From Humibacillus xanthopallidus (lineage in GTDB: Bacteria > Actinomycetota > Actinomycetes > Actinomycetales > Dermatophilaceae), in assembly GCF_006716675.1 (NCBI RefSeq), contig NZ_VFPM01000003.1, positions 970,286 through 1,034,285 on the forward strand: a DNA stretch of 64,000 bases, read 5' to 3'. The position numbers were made by a program, and so were the translations under genes. The notes below the pieces were generated by a model, which saw only the letters and a program-made list of their open reading frames with translations, had not been told where the DNA came from and did no database searches. Each line of letters begins with the position of its first letter. The stretch's first letter is position 1. Positions 8,641 to 17,321 of this stretch are shown here, piece after piece.

Positions 8641-9294
8641 CTACCGGCCCGGTCGCGCCCAGACGACGGCCCAGGGGACATCCCAGCCGGCCAGCCGGAG
8701 CCTGCAGTCGACAAAGGGCCGGTGCGGCAGGTCGACGACGCGCCCGACGGACGGCTCGTAGACGTCGAGGTCCTGGTCCCCCGTCGAGGGCATCACGAGG
8801 ACGACGTGCCGAGGCAGGCGCGCGTTGCCGATGTAGAGCAACGCGGGACGTCCGTCGCGCACCCGAGCCCGCAGTGCGGCATACGCCCCCTCGAGCCCGG
8901 CGCGGCCACGGTGGCGCAGCCACGTGACCTCGTAGCCGGTCCCCGGCGCCGAGGCTCCGAGCTCGAGCTCGTGGCGGGCACCCCACGGCGGGGTGCCGAG
9001 TGCGCACGGCCACGGGATCTGGACCCTGCCCCCGGCACCGACGAGCCCGTTGGTGCGGCCGGCCACGACCTGCTCGTAGTCGGCGAAGCGCCGCTGAGCG
9101 CTGCCCCCGCCACCCGCGAGGGAACGGGACCCGCCACCGTCGCGCGCCCCTTTCGGTATGCCGTCACGGATCCACGCGGCAAAGGCGGGGTCGACGAGCA
9201 TACGGGCGACCGTCAGCGACGCAGACCCACACGTCGTGCTCGTCTGCTGCACGGGTGCGCTGTCACCGGCTGCGAGCCGGAAGGGGGCAGCCAC
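8641..9294 (-). CDS. C39-like/papain-fold cysteine peptidase-like protein
   Basis: A 217-aa protein starting with GTG, preceded by GGAGG. Residues 16-25 (QQTSTTCGSA) look like the Gln-x-Cys helix start of a papain-like fold, giving Cys22 as candidate nucleophile. His163 in RHVVLVM and the following DVYEPS strand supply the candidate His and acidic partner, as in C39-like peptidases. There is no clear signal peptide or transporter neighbour. The Gly/Arg-rich stretch at 50-70 is probably a disordered loop. Peptidase or transglutaminase-like activity is inferred only from the motif pattern; it could be an inactive or peptide-binding relative. Confidence 0.6.
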   Translation of the reverse strand: MAAPFRLAAGDSAPVQQTSTTCGSASLTVARMLVDPAFAAWIRDGIPKGARDGGGSRSLAGGGGSAQRRFADYEQVVAGRTNGLVGAGGRVQIPWPCALGTPPWGARHELELGASAPGTGYEVTWLRHRGRAGLEGAYAALRARVRDGRPALLYIGNARLPRHVVLVMPSTGDQDLDVYEPSVGRVVDLPHRPFVDCRLRLAGWDVPWAVVWARPGR

Positions 9295-9340
9295 GACTCA
9301 GCCTCCGTTCACCTGCACATGGCGCCAGCGGGCTTGCGGG

Positions 9341-10618
<1,278 letters not shown>

Positions 10619-10730
10619 CGATTCGCTCCTGGTCCGTCGGCGCCGAACGTGGGGGTTCGATCGGCAGACCCCACCCCGGGGCCGACTCCTATTAGACGAC
10701 GGACGGACCCATCCTCGCTCGCGCAACGCC

Positions 10731-10755
10731 GTTTGTCCGCTGATGGCGGACAAAC
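10731..10755. promoter_or_regulatory. ClgR-like operator upstream of clpX
   Basis: A perfect inverted repeat, GTTTGTCCGC, 5 nt, GCGGACAAAC, containing CGCTGATGGCG. This matches the core CGCYNANRGCG reported for ClgR, the activator of clp genes in actinobacteria. It lies about 113 nt upstream of the clpX start. The flanking A/T positions of the published consensus are not matched. Confidence 0.55.
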
Positions 10756-10818
10756 GACGCCCCTGTGACTAGAACCCCGTTCCACCGAATAACCGCAGGT
10801 CAGCGCCCCCGCCCCACC

Positions 10819-11003
10819 ACCCCGCCCGGGCGACCAAACGTGCGGCCTGACCCCCGAAACCCCGCGCTTCTCGCCGCCCGGGCTACCGAATGTGCGGTCC
10901 TGCCTCGCCCGCCGCACCTGTGATCGCCCGGGCCACCAAAACCGCGGTCTCAGGGCCCATCCGCCGCACTTTCCGTAGCCCGGGCGACGAAGAGTGCCAT
11001 CGC
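10819..11003. repeat. Tandem repeat array A (four degenerate units, about 52-bp period)
   Basis: The core CCCGGGC recurs at 10825, 10877, 10927 and 10979 (steps 52, 50, 52). Each is followed by a variant of GACCAAA/GACGAAG and GTGCGG. The units diverge more than those of array B, but spacing and core are the same. The array fills most of the gap between clpX and the DUF559 gene. The remainder of the 443-nt gap (10619-10818) holds the clpX leader and ClgR-like palindrome; nothing else is seen. Confidence 0.8.
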
Positions 11004-11061
11004 TCCACGGCCTGTGGATGACCATCGATGCCGTCGGCCCGTTGCGGCGACGATCGATGCC

Positions 11062-11991
11062 ATGACCGCGCCTGCCCTCGGACCCTTCCGGCTGAGCTCA
11101 GAAGACGCACCGCGTGTGACGGGCTGGGGCCGTCGCCGAGGGCGTGTCCGCAGGCTCTTCCACGACGTCTACGTCTCCGCAAAGGTCCCGATCACCCCGG
11201 AGGTCCTCGCTCGGGGCGCGCTGCTCCTCGCCGAGCCGGGGAGCTACGTCTCCCACCACACCGCGGCGCGCCTCTGGGGCGGGATCGTGCCGGACACCGA
11301 CCGCACCGACGTGACCTCCCCCCGGGTGCGCCTCCGTGCCACCGGCATTCTGGGCCACCGCGTGCGTGCGAATGCCGAGGTGACGACCTTTCACGGCATA
11401 CCTCTGACGACGCCGGTCCAGACCTTCCTCGACCTCGGTCTCTACCTCGACCTCGTCGACCTCGTCGTCCTCGGCGACTCGCTCGTCCGGGCCAACCGCG
11501 TGACTGTCCGTGAGCTGGTTGAGCAGGCCGCCCGTCGCCGGGGGCCGGGGTCGCGCCGAGCACGCGTGGCCGCAGCCCTCGTGCGAGCCGGGGTGGACTC
11601 GGGCATGGAGTCTCGACTTCGCATGCTGATGGTCCTCGCCGGCCTTCCCGAGCCGGTCATCAACCACAAGATCTACTGGGCTGACGGCACCGTTCGTTGG
11701 AGGTTCGACCTCAGCTTCCCGCAGTTCCGGCTCATCATCGAGTACGACGGCCGACAGCACGCGGACTCGCCCACGCAATGGCGTGGTGACGTGGGGCGTC
11801 GCGAGTGGTTCGACGACAACGACTGGCGCATCGTGGTCTCCGGATCGACCGACATCTACCGGACGCCGGCTCGCACGCTCACCCGCATCACCGGCGCCAT
11901 GCGGGCCCGGGGCATGGCCGTGCCGCGCCTCAGGGAGGACTGGCGTCGCCACTTCCCCAGCATGCCCGAGGACCTGGCCCACCCCGCCTGA
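11062..11991 (+). CDS. AbiEi-like winged helix plus DUF559 nuclease-like protein
   Basis: A 309-aa protein with two parts. Residues about 20-110 resemble the winged-helix domain of AbiEi-type antitoxin-like proteins (GVYVS/AVYVSAKVPIT pattern, SYVSHHTAARLWG). Residues about 180-290 form a DUF559/Vsr-like restriction-endonuclease fold with candidate metal ligands Glu183, Asp216 (RFDLSFP) and Glu227 (IIEYDGRQH). The start is ATG 11062; an in-frame ATG at 11014 would add 16 residues overlapping array A. The gene stands alone between two arrays of the same 52-bp repeat. The family is abundant in actinobacteria with unknown function. Nuclease activity is inferred from fold and motif only. Confidence 0.7.
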   Translation: MTAPALGPFRLSSEDAPRVTGWGRRRGRVRRLFHDVYVSAKVPITPEVLARGALLLAEPGSYVSHHTAARLWGGIVPDTDRTDVTSPRVRLRATGILGHRVRANAEVTTFHGIPLTTPVQTFLDLGLYLDLVDLVVLGDSLVRANRVTVRELVEQAARRRGPGSRRARVAAALVRAGVDSGMESRLRMLMVLAGLPEPVINHKIYWADGTVRWRFDLSFPQFRLIIEYDGRQHADSPTQWRGDVGRREWFDDNDWRIVVSGSTDIYRTPARTLTRITGAMRARGMAVPRLREDWRRHFPSMPEDLAHPA

Positions 11992-12003
11992 GCGGCCGCG
12001 TGA

Positions 12004-12246
12004 CCGCACACTCGGTAGCCCGGGCGACGAGAGTGCCGGCGCGGGGCCGGATCCACCGCACACTCGGTAGCCCGGGCGGTGAGAGTGCCGGCACGGGGCC
12101 GGATCCGCTGCACATTCGGTAGCCCGGGCGGCGAGAGTGCCGGCACGGGGCCGGATCCACCGCACGTTCGGTAGCCCGGGCGACCAAAGTGCCGGCACGT
12201 GGCGGGATCCGCCGCACGTTCGGTAGCCCGGGCGGCCAAAAACGGG
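12004..12246. repeat. Tandem repeat array B (five units, exact 52-bp period)
   Basis: CCCGGGC cores at 12019, 12071, 12123, 12175 and 12227, each exactly 52 bp apart. Every unit carries a small hairpin with arms like GCACACTCG (12006-12014) and CGAGAGTGC (12028-12036) around GTAGCCCGGGCGA, followed by a GCCGGCACGGGGCCGGATCC linker. The array starts 13 nt after the DUF559 stop and ends just before the ACBP gene, so it accounts for the whole 263-nt gap. Confidence 0.92.
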
Positions 12247-12254
12247 TGGGCGGG

Positions 12255-12509
12255 TCAGGACGACGTGAGGTCGCGCACGATCGCGATGTACTGCTCCTCG
12301 GCGGCCTCCGGAGCGGTGCCCGACACCTTTGCCCAGGCGTCGTACTTCGCTCGCCCCACCGGGTTCATCATCCCCGGCCGCGAGCCGGAGACGTCGCCCG
12401 CCGTGGCCTGCTTGTAGAGCGCGTAGAGACGCAGCTTGACGTCGTTGCCGGGGTCGCGGGTCAGGCCCTTGACGCTCTCGACGGCGGACTCGAACTCAGC
12501 ACTGGCCAT
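12255..12509 (-). CDS. Acyl-CoA-binding protein (ACBP family)
   Basis: An 84-aa soluble protein with the complete ACBP four-helix pattern. The diagnostic block is KLRLYALYKQATAGDV followed by SGSRPGMMNPVGRAKYDAWAKV, where Tyr, Lys and Trp positions bind acyl-CoA. It acts as an intracellular acyl-CoA carrier or buffer. The ATG is preceded by TATGTT with 7-nt spacing, suggesting a leaderless mRNA. It is separated from clpP2 by a strong hairpin and from the DUF559 gene by array B, so it is its own transcription unit. Confidence 0.93.
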   Translation of the reverse strand: MASAEFESAVESVKGLTRDPGNDVKLRLYALYKQATAGDVSGSRPGMMNPVGRAKYDAWAKVSGTAPEAAEEQYIAIVRDLTSS

Positions 12510-12516
12510 GCGCCCC

Positions 12517-12522
12517 AACATA
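12517..12522 (-). promoter_or_regulatory. Predicted -10 box of a leaderless transcript (ACBP gene)
   Basis: On the minus strand TATGTT ends 7 nt before the ATG at 12509. There is no Shine-Dalgarno sequence between them. The box abuts the clpP2 terminator hairpin. Confidence 0.5.
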
Positions 12523-12523
12523 G

Positions 12524-12572
12524 CCGTATGCCGCGGGGCCCGGTCGAGTCGACCGAGCCCCGCGGCATACGG
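12524..12572. terminator. Terminator hairpin after clpP2, built from a GTATGCCG inverted pair
   Basis: Arms 12524-12539 and 12557-12572 are perfect 16-bp reverse complements, each carrying GTATGCCG/CGGCATAC. The loop itself contains a second 7-bp palindrome. It ends the minus-strand clpP1-clpP2 operon, 32 nt after the clpP2 stop. There is no U tract, as is common in actinobacteria. Confidence 0.85.
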
Positions 12573-12603
12573 GGTGGAGGGTGCGAGTCGTGCTGGCGTC
12601 AGC

Positions 12604-13260
12604 TCACTGCTCGAGCGAGGCCTTGCGCGAGGCGAGCACCTCGTCGATGAGGCCGTACTCCTTGGCCGCCTCGGACGAGAGGATCTTGTCGCGCTCGATG
12701 TCGCTGCGGACCTGCTCCGACGTGCGGCCGGTGTGGTGGGCCATCGTGTCCTCGAGCCAGGTGCGCATGCGCAGCACCTCGTTGGCCTGGATCTCGATGT
12801 CGGAGGCCTGGCCGTAGTCGCCGCCCGAGAGCGCCGGCTGGTGGATGAGGATGCGGGCGTTCGGCAGGGCGAAGCGCTTGCCGGGCGCACCCGCACCGAG
12901 GAGCACCGCCGCAGCCGAGGCCGCCTGTCCGATGACGAACGTCTGGATGTCGGGCCGGACGAACTGCATCGTGTCGTAGATCGCCGTCATGGCGGTGAAG
13001 GAGCCACCCGGGCTGTTGATGTACATGAGGATGTCGCGGTCGGGGTCGAGCGACTCCAGCACGAGCAGCTGCGCGATGATGTCGTCGGCCGACGCGTCGT
13101 CGACCTGCACGCCGAGGAAGATGATGCGGTCCTCGAAGAGCTTGTTGTAGGGGTCGGACCGCTTCATGCCGTAGGAGGTGCGCTCCTCGAACTGCGGCAG
13201 GATGTAGCGGCTCGACGGCTGGGCCACGTCGCCGAGGCGCGCGGTGGGGTTGATCATCAT
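12604..13260 (-). CDS. clpP2: ATP-dependent Clp protease proteolytic subunit ClpP2
   Basis: A 218-aa serine peptidase subunit; in actinobacteria ClpP1 and ClpP2 form a mixed tetradecamer used by ClpX and ClpC. The catalytic Ser115 is in GQAAS, His140 in LIHQPA, and the Asp lies in the DIERD block near residue 192. The ATG at 13260 is chosen because GGAG lies 7 nt upstream; an in-frame TTG at 13272 would cover the ribosome-binding site. It follows clpP1 by 33 nt and is probably co-transcribed with it under ClgR control. Confidence 0.96.
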   Translation of the reverse strand: MMINPTARLGDVAQPSSRYILPQFEERTSYGMKRSDPYNKLFEDRIIFLGVQVDDASADDIIAQLLVLESLDPDRDILMYINSPGGSFTAMTAIYDTMQFVRPDIQTFVIGQAASAAAVLLGAGAPGKRFALPNARILIHQPALSGGDYGQASDIEIQANEVLRMRTWLEDTMAHHTGRTSEQVRSDIERDKILSSEAAKEYGLIDEVLASRKASLEQ

Positions 13261-13293
13261 GGGTATCTCCAAGTCCTCTTCAGGCCCGCGGGG

Positions 13294-13932
13294 TCAGTTC
13301 TCGGCCTTGGCGTCGGCCTGGCCGACGCCCTTGCCCTCGACCGCCTGGTCGGAGCGGCTGAAGACGTGGTCGACGAAGCCGTACTCCTTGGCCTCCTCCG
13401 CGCTGAACCAGCGGTCGCGGTCGGAGTCCTTCTCGATCTGCTCGACGGTCTGCCCGGTGTGCTGGGCGATGAGCTCGGCCATCTGCTTCTTGACGTAGAG
13501 CATCTGCTCGGCCTGGATCTTGATGTCGGTGGCGGTGCCGCCGATGCCGCCCGAGGGCTGGTGCATCATGACGCGCGCGTGGGGCGTCGCGTAGCGCTTG
13601 CCCTTCGTGCCGGCCGAGAGGAGGAACTGACCCATCGAGGCGGCCATGCCCATGGCGACGGTGGCGACGTCGTTGGGGATCCAGTTCATCGTGTCGAAGA
13701 TGGCCATGCCGGCGGAGATCGAGCCGCCCGGGCTGTTGATGTAGAGCCAGATGTCCTTCTCGGGGTCCTCGGCCGAGAGCAGCAGCAGCTGCGCCGCGAT
13801 CGCGTTCGCGTTGTCGTCGCGCACGTCGGAGCCGAGGAAGATGATCCGCTCCTTGAGCAGGCGGTTGTAGATGTGGTCGTCCAGACCACCCGGCATGCCG
13901 TTGCCGTTGGCGGAGGTCTCCGAAATCACCAT
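13294..13932 (-). CDS. clpP1: ATP-dependent Clp protease proteolytic subunit ClpP1
   Basis: A 212-aa ClpP subunit. Ser99 in GMAASMGQ, His124 in MMHQPS and an Asp in DSDRDRWF make up the catalytic triad. The ATG at 13932 follows a GGAG site. It is the first gene of clpP1-clpP2, with a ClgR-like box about 120 nt upstream. The acidic/Gly-rich C-terminal tail is typical of the longer actinobacterial paralog. The P1/P2 numbering follows gene order and the usual actinobacterial convention. Confidence 0.96.
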   Translation of the reverse strand: MVISETSANGNGMPGGLDDHIYNRLLKERIIFLGSDVRDDNANAIAAQLLLLSAEDPEKDIWLYINSPGGSISAGMAIFDTMNWIPNDVATVAMGMAASMGQFLLSAGTKGKRYATPHARVMMHQPSGGIGGTATDIKIQAEQMLYVKKQMAELIAQHTGQTVEQIEKDSDRDRWFSAEEAKEYGFVDHVFSRSDQAVEGKGVGQADAKAEN

Positions 13933-14053
13933 GTCTCCATCGTTCGAAGTGGTCCAGTCGCACGGGCCCACCCGAGGGTGAGCGGTCGCCGGCTGGCTCG
14001 TCACTGACCCTAACGCGAGAGGTGGGGAGCAGATTTCCCGAACCGCGCCGTGT

Positions 14054-14064
14054 TCGCCCTGAGC
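14054..14064 (-). promoter_or_regulatory. ClgR-like box upstream of clpP1-clpP2
   Basis: On the minus strand the bases read CGCTCAGGGCG, an exact match to CGCYNANRGCG, followed by AAC as in the published extended motif. It lies about 122 nt upstream of clpP1. A second such core lies upstream of clpX, so both parts of the protease may share one activator. Confidence 0.55.
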
Positions 14065-14112
14065 GCACAAACCTGAGCGGTGGGCGCGCAACACTGAGCC
14101 GGTGGCACGCCA

Positions 14113-14144
14113 GACCCCGCCGGGGTATGCCGTCCGGCGGGGTC
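14113..14144. terminator. Hairpin terminator carrying GTATGCCGTCCGG
   Basis: Perfect 11-bp arms GACCCCGCCGG and CCGGCGGGGTC with a 10-nt loop that contains GTATGCCG. It lies downstream of the minus-strand gene ending at 14202 and upstream of the clpP promoter region. Confidence 0.75.
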
Positions 14145-14201
14145 CGAGGGGCAGCGGCGCCCCGTGGTGGTGCTGTCGAGCCGTCCCGACGACGCCGCGA
14201 G

Positions 14202-14510
14202 CTACTGCGCGAGCCCGTTGTCCTGGCCGGAGCCGCCGGCGTCCGAGGCGCTGCCGTCGGGGTGGGCCGCGCCGGTGTCGCGCGAGTCGCCGGAGTCGCT
14301 CGAGTCGAAGGAGCCGTTGCCGCCCGCCTCGTCGAGGGCGCGGTCGCGAGGCTCGTCGACGGCGTTGCTGCCATCCAGGTTGCCGCGCGCGGCGTCGTCG
14401 CCCGAGCCTTCGGCCGCGGTGCTGTCGCGCTCGGGCGGGTTCGTGCCGTCAACGTCGGCGCTGTTGATGTCGGTGTCCGCCACGTTCGCGCCGGTCTCGT
14501 CGTTGCTCAT
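14202..14510 (-). CDS. Small acidic disordered protein
   Basis: A 102-aa protein rich in Asp, Gly, Ser, Asn and Ala with almost no hydrophobic stretches, so it is probably intrinsically disordered. The ATG follows AGGAG with suitable spacing and the frame is closed by a hairpin at 14113-14144. It is bracketed by terminators, hence a single-gene unit between tig and clpP1. No family is recognised. Short repeated motifs (DSSDSGDS, DAGGSG) are visible. It could be a low-complexity stress or osmotic-response protein, but nothing in the sequence decides this. Confidence 0.55.
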   Translation of the reverse strand: MSNDETGANVADTDINSADVDGTNPPERDSTAAEGSGDDAARGNLDGSNAVDEPRDRALDEAGGNGSFDSSDSGDSRDTGAAHPDGSASDAGGSGQDNGLAQ

Positions 14511-14609
14511 CTGCGGGGCTCCTTCTCGATCCGTCTCAGGCCAGCGGCCACCGAGCGGCGGCTTCCATGGACGTACCCCGGGCGCGCTGGTGACTACCCG
14601 GGTACGCCG

Positions 14610-14639
14610 GAGGCCGGCCCCCGAGCGGGAGCCGGCCTC
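14610..14639. terminator. tig terminator hairpin
   Basis: Perfect 9-bp arms GAGGCCGGC and GCCGGCCTC around a 12-nt loop, 23 nt downstream of the minus-strand tig stop. A CGGCATAC octamer follows immediately at 14641. Confidence 0.7.
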
Positions 14640-14661
14640 ACGGCATACCTCGTCTGAGGGG

Positions 14662-16035
14662 TCAGGCCTTGGCGGCAGCCTCGGTGTCGGCGGCGTCGTC
14701 GACCTCGACCACCTCGGTGACCTCGACGGACTCCGCCGAGACGACCTCGATGTCCTCGTCACCCTCGGTGCCGGGGACGGCCTCGTTGAGGTCGATGACG
14801 TTGCCCGCGGTGTCCTTGACGGCAACCTTCTCGAGGACCGACGCCAGCGCCTTGCGGCGGGCGACCTCGGCGACCATGGCGGGGATCTGGCCCTCCTGAT
14901 CGAGCGACTGCGCGAACTGGTTGGGGTCCATGCCGTACTGCTGCGAGCTCATGACGAGGAACTCGATGAGCTCCTCCTGCTGGACCTGCACCTGCTCCTT
15001 CTCGGCGAGGGCGTCGAGCAGCAGCTGGGTCTTGAGGCCCTTGCGGGTGCTCTCGTCGACCTCGGCGCGGTGCTCGTCGTCCTCGAGACGCCCCTCGCCC
15101 TCGAGGTGGCTGTGCACCTCGGCGGAGACGATGCTCTCGGGGATCGGCACCTCGACCTTGTCGAGGATGACCTCGAGCAGCTGGTCGCGCGCGGCGACAC
15201 CCTGGGCGAACTTCGCGTCGATCTCGGCCTTCGTCGTGAGGTCTGCCTTGAGCTCCTCGAGCGTGTCGAACTCCGAAGCCAGCTGGGCGAACTCGTCGTC
15301 GAGCTCGGGAAGCTCGCGCTCCTTGACCGCGGTGACGGTCACGGTGCACACGGCCTCCTGGCCCTCGCGGTCGCCGCCGGCGAGCGGGGCGGTGAAGGTC
15401 TTGGTCTCGTCGGCGGACATTCCGATGAGGGCCTCGTCGAGACCGTCGAGCATGTTCTTGGAACCGACCTCGTAGGAGACGCCGGTCACCTCGTCGATGT
15501 TCTCGCCCTCGATCTCGGCGGCGAGGTCGATCGAGACGAAGTCGCCGTCCTGGACGGCGCGGTCGACGCCCTTGAGCGTGCCGAAGCGAGCCCGCAGGTC
15601 GTCGAGGCGCTTCTGCACGGCCTCGTCCTCGACCTTGGCCTCGTCGACGGTGATCTCGAGGTCGGAGAAGTCGGGCAGGTCGATCTCGGGGCGCGTGTCG
15701 ACCTCGGCGGTGAAGGTGAGGTCGTCACCGTCGGCGACGGGGACCGTGAGGTCGGTGATCTCGGGCTGGCCGAGCGGACGCACCGAGTTCTGCTCGATGG
15801 CCTGGCCGTAGAACGTCGGCAGGGCGTTGTTGACGGCCTCCTCGAGCACGGCGGCGCGACCGACGCGCTGCTCGATGATGCGGGCTGGGACCTTGCCCTG
15901 CCGGAAGCCGGGCACCTGGATGTGCTCGCCGATGTGCTTGATGGCGGCGTCGAGGCTCGGCTTGAGCTCCTCGAACGGGACCTCGACGGTCATCTTGACC
16001 CGGGTCGGGCTGAGGGTCTCGAGCGCACTCTTCAC
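14662..16035 (-). CDS. tig: Trigger factor
   Basis: A 457-aa ribosome-associated chaperone and peptidyl-prolyl isomerase that binds nascent chains. The N-terminal ribosome-binding domain contains the characteristic GFRQGKVPARIIEQ block near residue 45. A central FKBP-like domain spans about 160-245 and a helical C-terminal domain follows. The C-terminus is extended by an acidic Ala/Glu/Val tail, as in other actinobacterial homologs. The GTG at 16035 has GGAG upstream. Its position next to clpP1P2 is the usual bacterial order. Confidence 0.97.
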   Translation of the reverse strand: MKSALETLSPTRVKMTVEVPFEELKPSLDAAIKHIGEHIQVPGFRQGKVPARIIEQRVGRAAVLEEAVNNALPTFYGQAIEQNSVRPLGQPEITDLTVPVADGDDLTFTAEVDTRPEIDLPDFSDLEITVDEAKVEDEAVQKRLDDLRARFGTLKGVDRAVQDGDFVSIDLAAEIEGENIDEVTGVSYEVGSKNMLDGLDEALIGMSADETKTFTAPLAGGDREGQEAVCTVTVTAVKERELPELDDEFAQLASEFDTLEELKADLTTKAEIDAKFAQGVAARDQLLEVILDKVEVPIPESIVSAEVHSHLEGEGRLEDDEHRAEVDESTRKGLKTQLLLDALAEKEQVQVQQEELIEFLVMSSQQYGMDPNQFAQSLDQEGQIPAMVAEVARRKALASVLEKVAVKDTAGNVIDLNEAVPGTEGDEDIEVVSAESVEVTEVVEVDDAADTEAAAKA

Positions 16036-16158
16036 TGCGGGTACTCCATTGGGGTGGTGCCGACGTGTCGTCGACGGTGAACGGACGGCCAGCGCACCAT
16101 GCTATCGGCCCGCACGCGGATGGCTAAATGCGCGGATCGGCGACGGGCCGCGATCACC

Positions 16159-16164
16159 TAGGCT
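16159..16164 (+). promoter_or_regulatory. Predicted -10 box of a leaderless transcript (gene at 16172)
   Basis: TAGGCT ends 7 nt before the ATG at 16172, with no ribosome-binding site between, as for several other genes in this window. Confidence 0.5.
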
Positions 16165-16171
16165 CGAGGCC

Positions 16172-16699
16172 ATGAGCGAGTCGCCGGTCCCGTCGCCCAG
16201 CCCGTTCGGCTCCCCGACGCAGGCCGCGCTCCGGCCGGTGCAGATGGTCAGCGCGATGGTCGGGATGGGCGCGCTCATGCTGTCGGCGGTGCGGATCATC
16301 GTCGAGCCGGCCGCTCCGATGCCCTCGGCGCTCGCCATCGCGATCGTGCTCGTGGCACTGGTCGGGTCCGCGCTGCTCATCCGTCGCATCGGCTACTCCG
16401 TGCCGGCCCTGCCCCACGGACTCCCCCGCGAGAACGCGGAGGCGACGAGCCTGCGCTTCTTCACCTCGACGACGATCCTGCGCACGGCCCTCGCGGAGGC
16501 GCCGGTGCTCGTGGCCTTCGCCGTGTCGTTCGCCTTCACGCCGCACAGCTGGCTGACGCTGCTCATCGCGTTGCCCGGGGGCCTCGCGCTCTTCTGGATC
16601 CACGCGTGGCCCTCACCGCGGACCGCTGCCGCGGTGGAGGAGGGCCTCGAGGCCGACGGTGCCGAGAGCTACCTCAGCGAGGCGCTCGGCTTCCGCTGA
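16172..16699 (+). CDS. Four-helix membrane protein of unknown function
   Basis: A 175-aa protein with a Pro/Ser-rich cytoplasmic N-terminus (residues 1-20) and four predicted membrane segments (about 24-43, 50-68, 104-120, 124-141), then an acidic C-terminus. No motif identifies a family. It is transcribed divergently from tig and convergently towards the DUF2087 gene. The start is set by the TAGGCT box 7 nt upstream; in-frame extension further upstream would run antisense into tig. Confidence 0.65.
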   Translation: MSESPVPSPSPFGSPTQAALRPVQMVSAMVGMGALMLSAVRIIVEPAAPMPSALAIAIVLVALVGSALLIRRIGYSVPALPHGLPRENAEATSLRFFTSTTILRTALAEAPVLVAFAVSFAFTPHSWLTLLIALPGGLALFWIHAWPSPRTAAAVEEGLEADGAESYLSEALGFR

Positions 16700-16715
16700 G
16701 ACCCTCTTCCGCTGA

Positions 16716-16769
16716 GCGCCCCGCTCCTCGAGCGGAGTGCCCGCGGTATGCCGTGTGGCGCGGGGGCGC
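16716..16769. terminator. Possible bidirectional terminator
   Basis: An outer stem GCGCCCC (16716-16722) pairs with GGGGCGC (16763-16769). An inner CCGCT/AGCGG stem and a GTATGCCG lie inside. It sits between the convergent genes ending at 16699 and 16783. Confidence 0.5.
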
Positions 16770-16782
16770 AAAGAGGTCGCGG

Positions 16783-17079
16783 TCAGCCGACGGTGCCACC
16801 ACTACGCCAGTACTGCCCGTCGGCGCGGTCGAGGAAACCCTCCTCGACGAGGTAGCGGCGCAGGGCTGCGACGTCCGCGTGGAACGCCCGGAGTCGGTTG
16901 TTGACCTCGGTCTCGGCGTACTTCTCCCCCGGCTCGAACTCCTGCGACAGCCGGTCGAGCACGACGAGGCGCTTGCGGATCTTGGTGGGGATGCTCGTGA
17001 GGCTGCCGTCCGGGGCGAAGAAGGACCGCATCACGGCGTCCTTGTCGCGCAGCGCGTCCTGCAGGTCAGGTCGGAACAT
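16783..17079 (-). CDS. DUF2087 domain protein
   Basis: A 98-aa protein that is almost entirely a DUF2087 domain: FFAPDGSLTSIP, then a Lys/Arg-rich helix, FEPGEKYAETEVN and the closing DVAALRRYLVEEGFL. The family is small, often a C-terminal part of ArsR- or HTH-type regulators, and its function is not established. The ATG at 17079 has GGAG upstream. The frame continues upstream to 17190, but that would overlap the tRNA-Gly gene and is rejected. Confidence 0.8.
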   Translation of the reverse strand: MFRPDLQDALRDKDAVMRSFFAPDGSLTSIPTKIRKRLVVLDRLSQEFEPGEKYAETEVNNRLRAFHADVAALRRYLVEEGFLDRADGQYWRSGGTVG

Positions 17080-17130
17080 GGACTCCACCGTAGGAGCCGA
17101 CACCATTGGTGGCCAACGCATTTGCTGCTG

Positions 17131-17204
17131 TGGAGCGGGCGACGAGAATCGAACTCGCGTGATCAGTTTGGAAGACTGAGGCTCTACCATTGAGCTACGC
17201 CCGC
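17131..17204 (-). tRNA. tRNA-Gly (anticodon TCC)
   Basis: Full cloverleaf on the minus strand: acceptor GCGGGCG pairs with CGCCCGC, D-arm AGCTCAATGGTAGAGC, anticodon loop CTTCCAA giving TCC, T-arm GTTCGATTC. The CCA end is encoded (17131-17133). Anticodon UCC reads GGA/GGG glycine codons. Confidence 0.95.
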
Positions 17205-17321
17205 AGGCCGCCGACGTGACCCGGCGATCCGAGGCGCTAGCCTACTGGTTCGCGTCCCGGGAGCCGAAATCGAGTCGGCCGCGGGCGCGTTCGTGTCGCG
17301 AGCAGGAGCAGCGTGGCACGA

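Noticed and set aside
11098..12239. Minus-strand reading frames with repeated peptides across array B
   Set aside because: The 52-bp period is not a multiple of three, so the peptides shift frame at each unit; there is no ribosome-binding site and the frames run antisense to the DUF559 gene.
12004..12246. Regular repeats resembling a CRISPR array
   Set aside because: The whole 52-bp unit is conserved with no unique spacers, and no cas gene is present.
14164..16080. 638-codon plus-strand frame
   Set aside because: It is antisense to tig, whose protein is unmistakable. Long antisense frames are usual at this G+C content.
17080..17190. N-terminal extension of the DUF2087 gene
   Set aside because: It would run into tRNA-Gly and lie upstream of a good GGAG site.
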